From positions 1 to 63,505 of the forward strand of contig JAJZKM010000003.1 in assembly GCA_021804085.1 (NCBI GenBank): a stretch of 63,505 bases of DNA, given 5' to 3'. The position numbers and the translations under genes are program-made. The first letter of the stretch is position 1. Each line of letters starts with the position of its first letter. Positions 52,667 to 62,805 of the stretch are shown here, in pieces. The notes under the pieces were generated by a model, which saw only the letters and a list, made by a program, of their open reading frames with translations, was not told where the DNA came from and did no database searches. This stretch comes from a bacterium. GTDB lineage: Bacteria; Patescibacteriota; Saccharimonadia; Saccharimonadales; UBA4665.

Positions 52667-54193
52667 GTGACAGAAAAATCTTTCTTTACTTTCGAAGACG
52701 ACGAAGATGATGACTCTAAGAAGGATGAAAAACTTATTTCGTCAAGCAATGATTTGTTGCGGAAAGAACATTCCAAAGAAGAGGTTGCGGGCCAGACTTT
52801 GAAGTTGGTTCATTATTTTCTAGAGAAAGAGCAAAAGCAAGAGAATGATTTGGATCTTGAAAATTCTGAAATTCAGACTCTAGAAGATTTTGATAATGAA
52901 GAGAGTTATATCAATAAAGAGCTTGCAATAGATCATCTCAACGATCCTGTAGTAGACGGTCAAGTGCAGCCACAAGTAGAAGGTTTTCTTAACGAAGTTG
53001 TTTCAGGTGTAAGTCCCGAAGAAGCCTATGACAAGATGTTAAATGATAATCTTTATCAAAATAACATTGAAATAAGTAGTAAAGAAGCTGCTGGAAACGA
53101 AGGAAGAGAAGATATTCATCAGTTACTCGGACAAAATGATGAAGTATATGAGGAAAACCATACCGAACCTGATATAAAAACCATACCTCATAATCTTGGT
53201 TCTGATTCTGACACTCTAAAGGTGCCACATGATCGTGAACACATAGAACCAAAAAAAGAGGTAATACTACCAAAAAGATCTGAACAATCTTCAACTATTA
53301 ATAGACTTGCTGAATATATAATTACGGAGCAGCGTAAAACGAAGATTAGTAAAGCACGAGAAACCGAGCGAAAAAAACTTGGAAAAAAGATAAAGGCAAT
53401 GGAGCAAAATCTTACATTGAAAGAAAACACCTTACAGGAACTAGGTGAAAAACAAAAGAAAGAAAATAAGTTTTTGATCGAACAGGATAAATTAAATGCT
53501 AAAAAGGCTGATGTAGAACATTTAGCAGATTTTGTTATTGCAACAAATAAAGAGCGATCTCGATCAAAAATAAACTCAGAAAATATCCCCAGGCCTATAG
53601 AAACAAACATCTTCGAACAGGATAAATTAAATGCTAAAAAGGCTGATGTAGAACATTTAGCAGATTTTGTTATTGCAACAAATAAAGAGCGATCTCGATC
53701 AAAAATAAACTCAGATTCTGTTCATGTTCCAGATCCGATAAAGGTAATTGGACGAGATAAGTTATTGGAATTAAGTAAAGACATAACAGTAGAAGGTGCA
53801 TCTCTTAAGGATATGTATGAAAATCATCTTTTTGGAGAGGGTGCTTTAAGGCGTTTAGTCAGTGCGCATACTAAAGGAGAAGAGATTAGCACAATGGTAC
53901 GTAGAGAAGTCTTAGAGAGGCAAGTGGATTTTGAGCGTGACCCTATGATGCGTGATCGTGATTATTCTACGGTTGATTCAGAGAACTTATTATCCTCGAT
54001 AACTTCAGATAGAAAAGTCCAACAATCTACTGGGTTTCAATCTGATTCAATTAATAAAAGCGAAAATGAAAATCTAGTTACTCAACAGGATTTTGACGGC
54101 AAAAGCAAAACGGTAAAAGTACGTGCTCTTCCGACCTTAATGGTGGTGATCATAATTCTTATTATTGGGATAATTGTTTATGCTGCTGGATAA
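52667..54193 (+). CDS. Charged coiled-coil protein with C-terminal TM anchor and internal perfect duplication
   Basis: 508-aa ORF, C-terminal VVIIILIIGIIVYAAG; EQDKLNAKKADVEHLADFVIATNKERSRSKINS occurs twice. Confidence 0.7.
   Translation: MTEKSFFTFEDDEDDDSKKDEKLISSSNDLLRKEHSKEEVAGQTLKLVHYFLEKEQKQENDLDLENSEIQTLEDFDNEESYINKELAIDHLNDPVVDGQVQPQVEGFLNEVVSGVSPEEAYDKMLNDNLYQNNIEISSKEAAGNEGREDIHQLLGQNDEVYEENHTEPDIKTIPHNLGSDSDTLKVPHDREHIEPKKEVILPKRSEQSSTINRLAEYIITEQRKTKISKARETERKKLGKKIKAMEQNLTLKENTLQELGEKQKKENKFLIEQDKLNAKKADVEHLADFVIATNKERSRSKINSENIPRPIETNIFEQDKLNAKKADVEHLADFVIATNKERSRSKINSDSVHVPDPIKVIGRDKLLELSKDITVEGASLKDMYENHLFGEGALRRLVSAHTKGEEISTMVRREVLERQVDFERDPMMRDRDYSTVDSENLLSSITSDRKVQQSTGFQSDSINKSENENLVTQQDFDGKSKTVKVRALPTLMVVIIILIIGIIVYAAG
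53478..53715 (+). repeat. Perfect 103-bp direct repeat (53478-53580 and 53613-53715), period 135 bp
   Basis: Both copies read identically in the sequence. Confidence 0.95.
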
Positions 54194-54219
54194 AAATACG
54201 AAACTTTAGTTATAATTTC

Positions 54220-55107
54220 ATGAAGATGCAAAAGATAATTCTATATTACGTATTCACTCCTTTATCTGATCCTGTTGCCATAAAGCTTTGGCAGAATAGT
54301 TTGGCTCGGAGTTTAAGTCTGAAAGGGCGAATTATTGTTTCTAGACAAGGATTGAATGCGACGCTTGGTGGTGAGATGGGTAATCTCAAGACATATATTA
54401 AGGAGACTAAAAATTATCCATCTTTTAAAGGTGCAATATTCAAATGGAGTGATGGTGTAGCGGATGATTTTCCTCGCTTGAGCGTTAAATTACGCGACGA
54501 ACTAGTTAGTTTCAAATCGCCTAAGGATATTAATGTTACGGTAAACGGAATAATTGGTGGGGGTAAACGCATCCGACCGTCTGAACTTCATGATCTCATT
54601 AAAAATAATACTAACGATGTGGTATTTGTTGACGGTAGAAATAAGCAAGAAGCTGCGATAGGTAGGTTTAAAAATGCAGTTGTATTTGATGTAAATCATA
54701 CTAGGGATTTTTTGGAGGAGATAGATAAACCCAAGTATTCTTCTTTAAAAGAAAAAACAGTTGTTACGTATTGCACCGGGGGTATACGATGCGAGGTACT
54801 GAGTAAACTACTTATTGATGCTGGATATAAAGATGTTTATCAACTTGATGGTGGCATTATTACTTATCTTGACCAATACAAAGATCAAGGACTGTGGGAG
54901 GGTTCGTTGTATGTTTTTGATCGTCGTCAAAGCATAAAAGCTTCTCCTAACGCCAAAACGATCGGTATTTGTAGCTATTGCTCCGATCCTACAGAGCGCT
55001 ACATTAATTGTAGTAACAGTCAATGCAATGAGCTTATTTTGGCGTGTCAAAAATGCGCGCCTAAAAGTAGCGAATGTGTAAATTGCCTCACTACGTTAAA
55101 TCGTTGA
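54220..55107 (+). CDS. trhO: Rhodanese-domain tRNA uridine(34) hydroxylase (TrhO/YceA-like)
   Basis: YCTGGIRCEVLSKLLIDAG, VYQLDGGIITYL; C-terminal Cys cluster. Confidence 0.88.
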   Translation: MKMQKIILYYVFTPLSDPVAIKLWQNSLARSLSLKGRIIVSRQGLNATLGGEMGNLKTYIKETKNYPSFKGAIFKWSDGVADDFPRLSVKLRDELVSFKSPKDINVTVNGIIGGGKRIRPSELHDLIKNNTNDVVFVDGRNKQEAAIGRFKNAVVFDVNHTRDFLEEIDKPKYSSLKEKTVVTYCTGGIRCEVLSKLLIDAGYKDVYQLDGGIITYLDQYKDQGLWEGSLYVFDRRQSIKASPNAKTIGICSYCSDPTERYINCSNSQCNELILACQKCAPKSSECVNCLTTLNR

Positions 55108-55169
55108 AATAAAAAGCATTTTAATTCACTATAGATATGGGCGATGCGTGATTGCTGGACTGATTCTTA

Positions 55170-55280
55170 ATGTTTATCTTGATGTCACCTCATTAGTGGT
55201 GTTGGTCAATGCGTAAACATAAGTATCGGTTTTATCATGTTGAACCTTTAGATGAAACCCTAAACTAGGGCTTTAGGTTC
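55170..55280 (+). ncRNA. Two tandem hairpins upstream of uvrC; candidate leader or sRNA
   Basis: ATGTTTA/TAAACAT, TTGA/TCAA and CACC/GGTG nested; then GAACCT...CCCTA-AAC-TAGGG...AGGTTC. Confidence 0.35.
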
Positions 55281-55326
55281 ATAATAGATATGTTTTTGCC
55301 CTTAATTTTCTAGGCCTTAATCAAGA

Positions 55327-56838
55327 TTGAAAGAAATAATGATGGATAGAGAAATTGTTAAAAAATTATCGATTATTCCTATGGTGCCTGGGGTCTATTT
55401 TTTTAAAGACAGTAATGGTGAGATAATCTATATCGGTAAAGCGGCTAAACTTCGCAATCGAGTACGTCAGTACTTTCAGACAAGTCGTAAACGTGATCCA
55501 AAAACTTCAGCACTAATTCGAGAAATAGCCGATATTGAATGGCTAGAGGTAGAAACTGAACTTGACGCAATTTTTTTAGAGGCTGAACTTATTCGTCGAT
55601 ATTTGCCACGATACAATATTCTTTTAAGGGATGATAAAGCGCTAGCATACATTAGAATAAATTATGACAGCGATTATCCTACGGTTGACTTTACTAGGCG
55701 TCCTTTAGATGATGGGGCGCGTTATTTTGGTCCATATTCTTCGGTTAGTGCAATTCGTCAAGCGCTTAAATATTTACGTAAAGCCTTTCCTTACGCTACT
55801 AAAGTTCAACCAAATCAGAAACGTGCAAATTTACATTATCATCTTGGTCTAGACCCTGGTCTTGAAGATGGCAAAACATCCCTCGAAGATTATAGAGCTA
55901 ATCTAAGGAAGTTGATGGGCTATCTCAGTGGTAAGCGTGTAAGTATTATTAGTGAGCTCGAAAGAGACATGAAACGAGCTTCAAATAGTCAGGATTTTGA
56001 GAAAGCTGCTCACATTCGAGATCAATTGATGAGTTTAAGGTGTCTCACCGATCAAATCGGTTTTAGTGACAAGGAATTTGGAGATATTAGTAAAGAACCT
56101 GGACTGAGAGAATTGGCAAAACTTTTTAATTTAGTGAATTATCCACGTCGGATAGAAGGTTATGATATTAGTCACATGCAAGGAACCGATGTTGTGGCAA
56201 GCATGGTAGTATTCACAAATGGTGTGAGCAATAAAACTCAATACCGTAAGTTTAAGACCAAAAAAGAGATAAATAATGATTTTTTTAACATGCAGGAAAC
56301 CATCCGCCGTAGACTTAAACATTTGAAAGACTGGGGAGTGCCAGATCTAATATTGATTGATGGAGGAAAAGGTCAGCTCGACGCAGCGTTAAAGGCGCGA
56401 GAGGAGATACCTGAAGCCTCTAATATTCCTTTTATTGGACTAGCAAAAAGAGAGGAACAGATAGTAATTGAAAGTCAAAGAAGCAAAATTAAGTTAAATC
56501 ACAGCTTAATTCAGGAAATGCATGGGCATGCTGTATTATCCGAGCGTTTTATATTAATTACTTTGCCTAGAAATAGTAATGTAGTCAAGCTATTGCAAAG
56601 GGTCAGGGATGAAAGCCATCGTTTTGCAGTTAGTTATCATTCAACACTTAAAACGCACAGAATGACAGTGTCATCATTAGAAGATATCCCTGGAATTGGA
56701 CCACAGACCAGAAAACAACTTATTAAACGTTTTGGCTCGGTCAAAGGAATACTTGGAGCAAGTGAGGATGATTTGGTGGCAGAAATTGGACCTGCTCGGG
56801 CGAAGGTGGTTAAGTCTGGTCTAAATCTGATAAGCTAG
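55327..56838 (+). CDS. uvrC: Excinuclease ABC subunit C
   Basis: PGVYFFKDSNGEIIYIGKAAKLRNRVRQYF, GYDISHMQGTDVVASMV, LILIDGGKGQL, IPGIGPQTRKQLIKRFGS. Confidence 0.95.
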   Translation: MKEIMMDREIVKKLSIIPMVPGVYFFKDSNGEIIYIGKAAKLRNRVRQYFQTSRKRDPKTSALIREIADIEWLEVETELDAIFLEAELIRRYLPRYNILLRDDKALAYIRINYDSDYPTVDFTRRPLDDGARYFGPYSSVSAIRQALKYLRKAFPYATKVQPNQKRANLHYHLGLDPGLEDGKTSLEDYRANLRKLMGYLSGKRVSIISELERDMKRASNSQDFEKAAHIRDQLMSLRCLTDQIGFSDKEFGDISKEPGLRELAKLFNLVNYPRRIEGYDISHMQGTDVVASMVVFTNGVSNKTQYRKFKTKKEINNDFFNMQETIRRRLKHLKDWGVPDLILIDGGKGQLDAALKAREEIPEASNIPFIGLAKREEQIVIESQRSKIKLNHSLIQEMHGHAVLSERFILITLPRNSNVVKLLQRVRDESHRFAVSYHSTLKTHRMTVSSLEDIPGIGPQTRKQLIKRFGSVKGILGASEDDLVAEIGPARAKVVKSGLNLIS

Positions 56839-56844
56839 AGTAGT

Positions 56845-58077
56845 ATGGTTTCACCAATTTTTACTCCTGATTTTTTTTCTAGCAATAGAGCTAAACTTAA
56901 GGCAATGATAACCCCAAACACGCCAGTTATTATTACCGCAAATGGTTTACTTCAGCGTGGCGCAGATAGCAGTTATCCGTTTTCTCAGGACTCAAATTTT
57001 TGGTATCTGAGTGGCATATCAGATCCAGATATAGTAATGGTAATTGATGCCGAAGGGAAAGAATTTCTGATTGTTCCCATAAGGGAAGGTTCTAGGGTGG
57101 TTTTTGATGGGCAGATTGATGTAGGGTCGCTCAGCGAAGTTTCAGGGATTACGGAGATCGTGAACGAGACTAGTGGCTGGAAACGATTGGACGCTATCCT
57201 CGAAAAAAACAAGAAACTGGCGACTCTAGCTGCGGCACCTCCGTTTATTGAGCAATTTGGCATATATTCCAACCCCTCTCGGGCACATTTACTAGATCGG
57301 CTCCGTCGTCACGTCAAGGATTTAGAAATTGAGGATATTCGGCCTCAGTTAGTTGATTTAAGAATGATCAAACAAAGTGTGGAGCTTGAGGCAATTAAAA
57401 CTGCTATTGATATTACTGTAGAAACACTTAAGGATGTTTTAAGCACTCCTTATGGAACTTATAATAATGAATATGAAATCGAAGCAGATATTACGCATGG
57501 TTTTCGACATCGGGGAGCGGATGGTCATGCTTTTGAACCGATAGTAGCTGGAGGAGTTAGAGCCTGTACGATGCATAATATTAATAATAATTTTAATCTT
57601 ACACGTGGTGAATTAGTTATTCTGGATGTTGGTTCTGCAGTTTCTGGTTATGCGAGTGATATTACTCGTGTGTACTCAACCGATAAGCCGACTACCCGCC
57701 AGAAAGAAGTGTTTAGGGCGGTTAAAGATACGCAGGAATACGCAATTAGTCTTCTTAAGCCCAGGGTGTCTTTACGTACATATGAACATCAAGTGACTAA
57801 ATTTATCGGCCGTAAGCTTAAAGAGTTAAAAATAATAGATAAAATAAACGAAAACAATATTCGTCGATATTTTCCTCATGCTACTTCACATTTTTTGGGA
57901 CTTAACGTACATGATGTCGGTAATTACATGAAACCGTTAAGAGAAGGTATGGTTATTACTGTTGAGCCCGGAATTTATATTCCTGAAGAAGGTATAGGCA
58001 TCAGGATTGAGGATGACATATTAATAACAAATGATGGAGCAAAAGTACTAAGTGCGAGCTTGCCGACTAAGCTTTAA
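56845..58077 (+). CDS. pepP: Xaa-Pro aminopeptidase (M24)
   Basis: DSNFWYLSGISDPD, LDVGSAVSGYASDITRVY, HATSHFLGLNVHDVG, VEPGIYIPEEGIGIRIEDD. Confidence 0.92.
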   Translation: MVSPIFTPDFFSSNRAKLKAMITPNTPVIITANGLLQRGADSSYPFSQDSNFWYLSGISDPDIVMVIDAEGKEFLIVPIREGSRVVFDGQIDVGSLSEVSGITEIVNETSGWKRLDAILEKNKKLATLAAAPPFIEQFGIYSNPSRAHLLDRLRRHVKDLEIEDIRPQLVDLRMIKQSVELEAIKTAIDITVETLKDVLSTPYGTYNNEYEIEADITHGFRHRGADGHAFEPIVAGGVRACTMHNINNNFNLTRGELVILDVGSAVSGYASDITRVYSTDKPTTRQKEVFRAVKDTQEYAISLLKPRVSLRTYEHQVTKFIGRKLKELKIIDKINENNIRRYFPHATSHFLGLNVHDVGNYMKPLREGMVITVEPGIYIPEEGIGIRIEDDILITNDGAKVLSASLPTKL

Positions 58078-58094
58078 CTAAATACTGTAATACT

Positions 58095-58454
58095 ATGCGA
58101 AATCCTTTTGCCCGATTATGTATTCGTTGGTTTGTTTGTGTTCTTGGACTGTGGATTGCATCACGGGTGATCTCGACCGACATTCATTACGCAAGTCTCT
58201 ATGTAATCGTTGTAGCAGGGCTTATTCTGGCACTATTAAATGCAATAATTAAGCCATTTTTAGTTATTATATCTTTGCCGGCAATTCTGTTCAGTCTTGG
58301 TATTTTCATGATAATCATTAATGGTTTTATGGTTTTTATTGCTAGTTGGTTATATCATCCATTACATATAACAAATTTTTGGTCTGCTATATTTGCCGGT
58401 ATGGTGATTGGACTGGTAAACTATTTAGTAAGCAAAGTAATTGAGAAAGACTAA
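58095..58454 (+). CDS. Phage holin family 4-like membrane protein
   Basis: Four TM segments; NAIIKPFLVIISLPAILFSLGIFMIIINGFM motif. Confidence 0.8.
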   Translation: MRNPFARLCIRWFVCVLGLWIASRVISTDIHYASLYVIVVAGLILALLNAIIKPFLVIISLPAILFSLGIFMIIINGFMVFIASWLYHPLHITNFWSAIFAGMVIGLVNYLVSKVIEKD

Positions 58455-58461
58455 GAGAATA

Positions 58462-58674
58462 ATGAGTATATATAATTACATAGCTTTCGGCGCAATGGTA
58501 TTAATGGTGATCTTGATTCTTGTGCAAACTAGAGGCGCTTCACTTGGGGCGGGTCTTGGTGGTGCGGGAGAGGTCAATACCACACGTCGAGGCACCGAAA
58601 AAACAATATTCCAATTGACCATAGTGTGTGCCTTAATTTTTTCCTTGGCCTTGTTGCTTAGCGCTATAGGCTAA
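58462..58674 (+). CDS. secG: Preprotein translocase subunit SecG (start revised from 58441)
   Basis: ILILVQTRGASLGAGLGGAGEVNTTRRGTEK; two TM segments. Confidence 0.88.
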   Translation: MSIYNYIAFGAMVLMVILILVQTRGASLGAGLGGAGEVNTTRRGTEKTIFQLTIVCALIFSLALLLSAIG

Positions 58675-58689
58675 ACTGAGGAAATCTGC

Positions 58690-60468
58690 ATGCAGCGGAG
58701 GAAACGATTCAAGCGCGTCATCTCGGGTAAAACAGCACAAGCTAGCCAATTGTATGAACAAATTGGCTTGAGTATAGAAGAGAATATATTTGGGCGTTTC
58801 CAACAAATAAAGGTTGTTAAACGTTTTGTTGGTGGTTGGGTATTATTTTGGTTTTTCCTTGCAGCCGTTACGGGTTTGCAACTTAGTAATTTATCGGCAT
58901 ATTTTCAAACTATCAAACCTATCCCCGGAGGTATATATAACGAAGGAATCCTAGGAACATTAACAAACGTTAATCCAATTTATGCTACTAGTGAAGTAGA
59001 TACCAGTCTTTCTAAACTTATTTTTGCGGGGCTTTTTTCCTATAATGATCAAAATAAATTAATTGATGACCTGGCTAGCGGATATACTATTTCGCCAAGC
59101 GGTAAGGTCTACACCATAAATTTACGCCCTGGGCTTCGGTGGCAGGATGGGCGTCCTTTAACTGCTGCTGATGTTGTGTATACGATTCAGACTATTCAGA
59201 ACCCCAATGCGCAGTCGCCACTGTATTCTAGTTGGTCGGGTGTTAATGTGAGTGAAATAAATCCAACTACGGTACGTTTTGTGCTTCCAAATCCATTGGC
59301 ATCTTTTATCTACAATTTAACCATTGGAATTATTCCAGAACATATTCTTTCCAAAATTGCTCCGTCTGATCTACGTGCCGCATTATTCAACACTGATCAT
59401 CCAGTAGGAGCTGGACCATTTTCATGGCATGCCATTGATGTTAGTGGTAATGCTCCCGAAAATGCTGAAGAACAAATAGCCTTAAAACCCTTTTCTGACT
59501 ATGCGTTAGGTAAACCAAAGCTTGGAGAATTTATTGTAGATGCATATGCAAACTCTACACAGTTGATTAATTCTTTTATTTCAGGTCAATTAAATGCTAT
59601 TGCTGGGCTGGATCAGGTACCCGCTGCAGTTAGACGCATGCCAGGAGTTCAAGTACATAGCTTTATTCTTACCGCGGGTGATTATGTTTTCTTTAAAACC
59701 CAAGGTGATATTTTAAGTGATTCAAGTATTCGTCAAGCATTAGTTTTGGGTTCTAACCCTTCTGCTATAATTTCGCAACTAGGATATTCAACAATTCCGG
59801 TCACTGAACCTATTCTTCTTGGTCAGTTGGCTTTTAACGCTAAATATAAACAAGTCACCAACCAACCAATCAAGGCGGATACCATACTGACAAATGATGG
59901 ATGGAATCTTGGGGTGGGCGGTTATCGTTATAAAAATTCTCAGCAACTTAGCTTTAATATGGTGATAACCGATACGCCGGAAAACCAACTAGTAGCCTCA
60001 TTACTTAAAAAACAATGGAAAAAAATAGGAGTTAATCTAGTCATAATTAGTGAGTCGGCTGCTACTTATACTACGACTATCCAGGACCATAACTATGATT
60101 CAACACTGGATGGGATATCTATAGGCATAGATCCAGATGTTTTTGTTTACTGGGATAGCTCTCAATACGATCCACGTTCGGGCGGACTCAATTTATCAGA
60201 GTTTGATGTTCAGTCTGCGGATCAGGCCCTAGAAGCCGGAAGAACACGTCTTACTCCTGCATTAAGAGTTTTAAAGTATCAACCATTTTTGAGTGACTGG
60301 CAAAAGGATGCTCCCGCTCTTGGGCTTTATCAGCCTAGGTCTATATATATTACTAAGGGTGCAGTTTATAACCTAAATAATCAACAAATTAATTCTCCTC
60401 AGGACCGGTATGATAATGTACAAAACTGGGAGATTGTGCGAGCAGGCGTAACAGATTCTAGGCCTTGA
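58690..60468 (+). CDS. Oligopeptide ABC-type solute-binding protein, TM-anchored
   Basis: SBP_bac_5-like: LRPGLRWQDGRPLTAADVVYTIQ, HPVGAGPF; one N-terminal TM, no lipobox seen. Confidence 0.85.
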   Translation: MQRRKRFKRVISGKTAQASQLYEQIGLSIEENIFGRFQQIKVVKRFVGGWVLFWFFLAAVTGLQLSNLSAYFQTIKPIPGGIYNEGILGTLTNVNPIYATSEVDTSLSKLIFAGLFSYNDQNKLIDDLASGYTISPSGKVYTINLRPGLRWQDGRPLTAADVVYTIQTIQNPNAQSPLYSSWSGVNVSEINPTTVRFVLPNPLASFIYNLTIGIIPEHILSKIAPSDLRAALFNTDHPVGAGPFSWHAIDVSGNAPENAEEQIALKPFSDYALGKPKLGEFIVDAYANSTQLINSFISGQLNAIAGLDQVPAAVRRMPGVQVHSFILTAGDYVFFKTQGDILSDSSIRQALVLGSNPSAIISQLGYSTIPVTEPILLGQLAFNAKYKQVTNQPIKADTILTNDGWNLGVGGYRYKNSQQLSFNMVITDTPENQLVASLLKKQWKKIGVNLVIISESAATYTTTIQDHNYDSTLDGISIGIDPDVFVYWDSSQYDPRSGGLNLSEFDVQSADQALEAGRTRLTPALRVLKYQPFLSDWQKDAPALGLYQPRSIYITKGAVYNLNNQQINSPQDRYDNVQNWEIVRAGVTDSRP

Positions 60469-60503
60469 GCTGATTAGTGAGTTTGCGCTACTATATTTAG
60501 TAA

Positions 60504-60590
60504 GCGGATATGGCGGAATGGTAGACGTGCTAGCTTCAGGAGCTAGTGGGCTTTATGCCCGTGGAGGTTCAAGTCCTCTTATCCGCACCA
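60504..60590 (+). tRNA. tRNA-Leu(CAG)
   Basis: GCGGATA/TATCCGC acceptor, loop TTCAGGA, long variable arm, encoded CCA. Confidence 0.95.
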
Positions 60591-60869
60591 AGTTTATCTT
60601 TCCGTCCACGAATAGAAGCCAGCAGTGAGTTACCGGGGAATTTCTTAAAGGCATCTATATCTATTTACCAAGGATATCGGCTTTATACTGCAAACGAATT
60701 GTTCTAAATAATTCCAACAATTTTGCATAAAGAGTTATTGCAGAAGATTAATGAATATAAGAGTACTCTACATTAACTTTTGTTTTATAAGACTAAGGCG
60801 TTTTAGGTCTTATTGTGCTATTATCTATTCCTAGGATGGGTGTGAAAGTAAAAGTGGATCGAAACAGTC

Positions 60870-62507
60870 ATGAATAAAGTTGCGCATTACCTTCAAGAGC
60901 ATATATCTGGTGAAGTAATGACCGGTAATGACGCCAGAAAATATTTTTCTACAGATAGTAGCATTTTCACCATAACTCCTAGTGTTATAGTTTATCCGAA
61001 AAATGAAAATGATGTCAGGAAGATTGCTCGTTTTACTTGGCAGCTAGCGGAGCGAGGTAGAACCATTCCCTTGACAGCAAGGGGGAGCGGAACTGACTTA
61101 ACTGGTGCGGCGATAGGTAGTGGGGTTCTTATAGTTTTCCCTTCACACTTAAACCAAGTTAAATATTATGATGCTAAAACAGAGCAAATAATTGCTGAAG
61201 TAGGAATTAATTTTGGTAAGCTTCAGCAGCTTCTTTTGTCATATGACCGTTTTATTCCTGCAGCTCCCGCTAGTATGGAATATTCAACTCTTGGTGGTGC
61301 GGTTGCAAACAATGCATCCAGTAAGTATTCATTGAAATACGGGGATATGAGGAAGTCTGTGCAAGGGCTTCGGGTGGTACTTTCGAATGGTGAAATTATT
61401 GAAACTAGGAAACTCAGTAAGAAAGAGTTGAATCGCAAACTCGGACTTTCAACTTTCGAAGGTGAAATTTATCGATCAATCGATACTCTATTAGAAGAAA
61501 AAAAGGATATAGTATCTAAATCTATTTTGAATGTTAGTAGAAATTCGTTTGGTTATAATTTATCAGACGTCAAAAACGATGATTCATCTTTCGATCTGAC
61601 ACCACTTTTGGTTGGCAGCCAAGGCAGCTTAGGCTTAATAACTGAAGTTACTATGGGAACTAGTCGATCTAGACCGATGACTACACTTTTGTCAGCATAT
61701 TTAAATAGTGCCGATGATCTACAGGCAACAGTGATTCAATTGCGTTCTCTTGATGAGATGCCTAGCGCAATAGAGGTAGTTGATGGATCGCTACTAGAAT
61801 CTGTTGCACAAGAAAATCCCAATTACTTGAAGGAAGTTATAGCATCACCTTTTCCTAAGTTTGTTTTGCTTGTGGAATTCGACACTGAAAACGAACATAA
61901 ACGACACAAACTAGTTAAGAAAGCTTCAAAAATTCTTAGCCAATACAGCAGTGATGTGGTCGTCGAAGAAGATAAAGAGCGTCAAAAAATAATATGGAAG
62001 GTAAGGGAAGCATCAGCACTTTACAGTGGACATAACCAAGGACAATTAAATCCTCTTCCTTTGATTGATGACGGAATTGTGCCACTGGACAAATTATCAG
62101 CTTTTATAAACGCCATTTATGATCAGTTCAATCGTGAACATTTGCAAGTTGCAATTTGGGGTCACGCTGGAGATGCCAATTTGCATGCACAGCCGTATCT
62201 TAATTTGGGACAAGTTGGAGACAGGCAAAAAGCGTTTAGGATGCTTGAAGACTACTGCCGTACCATTAAAGACCTCGGGGGATCATTAAGTGCCCAGTAT
62301 AATGATGGCCGTTTACGAGGATCTTATTTGAGTAAAATCTATCCAGAAGATGTATATCAGTTATTTGTTCAAGTAAAGAAAGTATTTGATCCCTATAACA
62401 TCCTGAATCCCGGCGTCAAGATTGGTGTCAGCAACGATGAGATAAAACCACAGCTTAGAAACGAATATAGTCTACAGCATATTTATGATCATTTACCATT
62501 ATCTTGA
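60870..62507 (+). CDS. FAD-linked oxidase (GlcD / D-lactate dehydrogenase-like)
   Basis: PLTARGSGTDLTGAAIGSGV, LGGAVANNASSKYSLKYGDM, GHAGDANLHAQPYL, FDPYNILNPGVKIG. Confidence 0.88.
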   Translation: MNKVAHYLQEHISGEVMTGNDARKYFSTDSSIFTITPSVIVYPKNENDVRKIARFTWQLAERGRTIPLTARGSGTDLTGAAIGSGVLIVFPSHLNQVKYYDAKTEQIIAEVGINFGKLQQLLLSYDRFIPAAPASMEYSTLGGAVANNASSKYSLKYGDMRKSVQGLRVVLSNGEIIETRKLSKKELNRKLGLSTFEGEIYRSIDTLLEEKKDIVSKSILNVSRNSFGYNLSDVKNDDSSFDLTPLLVGSQGSLGLITEVTMGTSRSRPMTTLLSAYLNSADDLQATVIQLRSLDEMPSAIEVVDGSLLESVAQENPNYLKEVIASPFPKFVLLVEFDTENEHKRHKLVKKASKILSQYSSDVVVEEDKERQKIIWKVREASALYSGHNQGQLNPLPLIDDGIVPLDKLSAFINAIYDQFNREHLQVAIWGHAGDANLHAQPYLNLGQVGDRQKAFRMLEDYCRTIKDLGGSLSAQYNDGRLRGSYLSKIYPEDVYQLFVQVKKVFDPYNILNPGVKIGVSNDEIKPQLRNEYSLQHIYDHLPLS

Positions 62508-62563
62508 AAGATTAGTCTAGGTACTATATCCTATAAAGGCTAATATAATTTTAGATCCTTTTA

Positions 62564-62649
62564 GCGCGAGTGCTGGAATGGTAGACAGGCCAGCTTGAGG
62601 TGCTGGTGTCCATTAGGACGTGGAGGTTCAAGTCCTCTCTCGCGCACCA
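62564..62649 (+). tRNA. tRNA-Leu(GAG)
   Basis: GCGCGAG/CTCGCGC acceptor, loop TTGAGGT, encoded CCA. Confidence 0.95.
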
Positions 62650-62650
62650 A

Positions 62651-62727
62651 GGGCGCTTAGCTCAGCTGGCTAGAGCACCTCGTTTACACCGAGGGGGTCG
62701 GGGGTTCGAATCCCTCAGCGCCCACCA
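62651..62727 (+). tRNA. tRNA-Val(TAC)
   Basis: GGGCGCT/AGCGCCC acceptor, loop TTTACAC, encoded CCA. Confidence 0.95.
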
Positions 62728-62770
62728 AAGTATCCGTATGAGAACCCTGCACCTTATTGGTGTCGTTCAA

Positions 62771-62805
62771 TTCGCCCATCGGGATGTCCCTGAGGGCGGA
62801 TTTTT
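62771..62805 (+). terminator. Rho-independent terminator after the tRNA pair
   Basis: CGCCC-ATC-GGGATGTCCC-TGA-GGGCG stem-loop followed by TTTTT. Confidence 0.7.
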
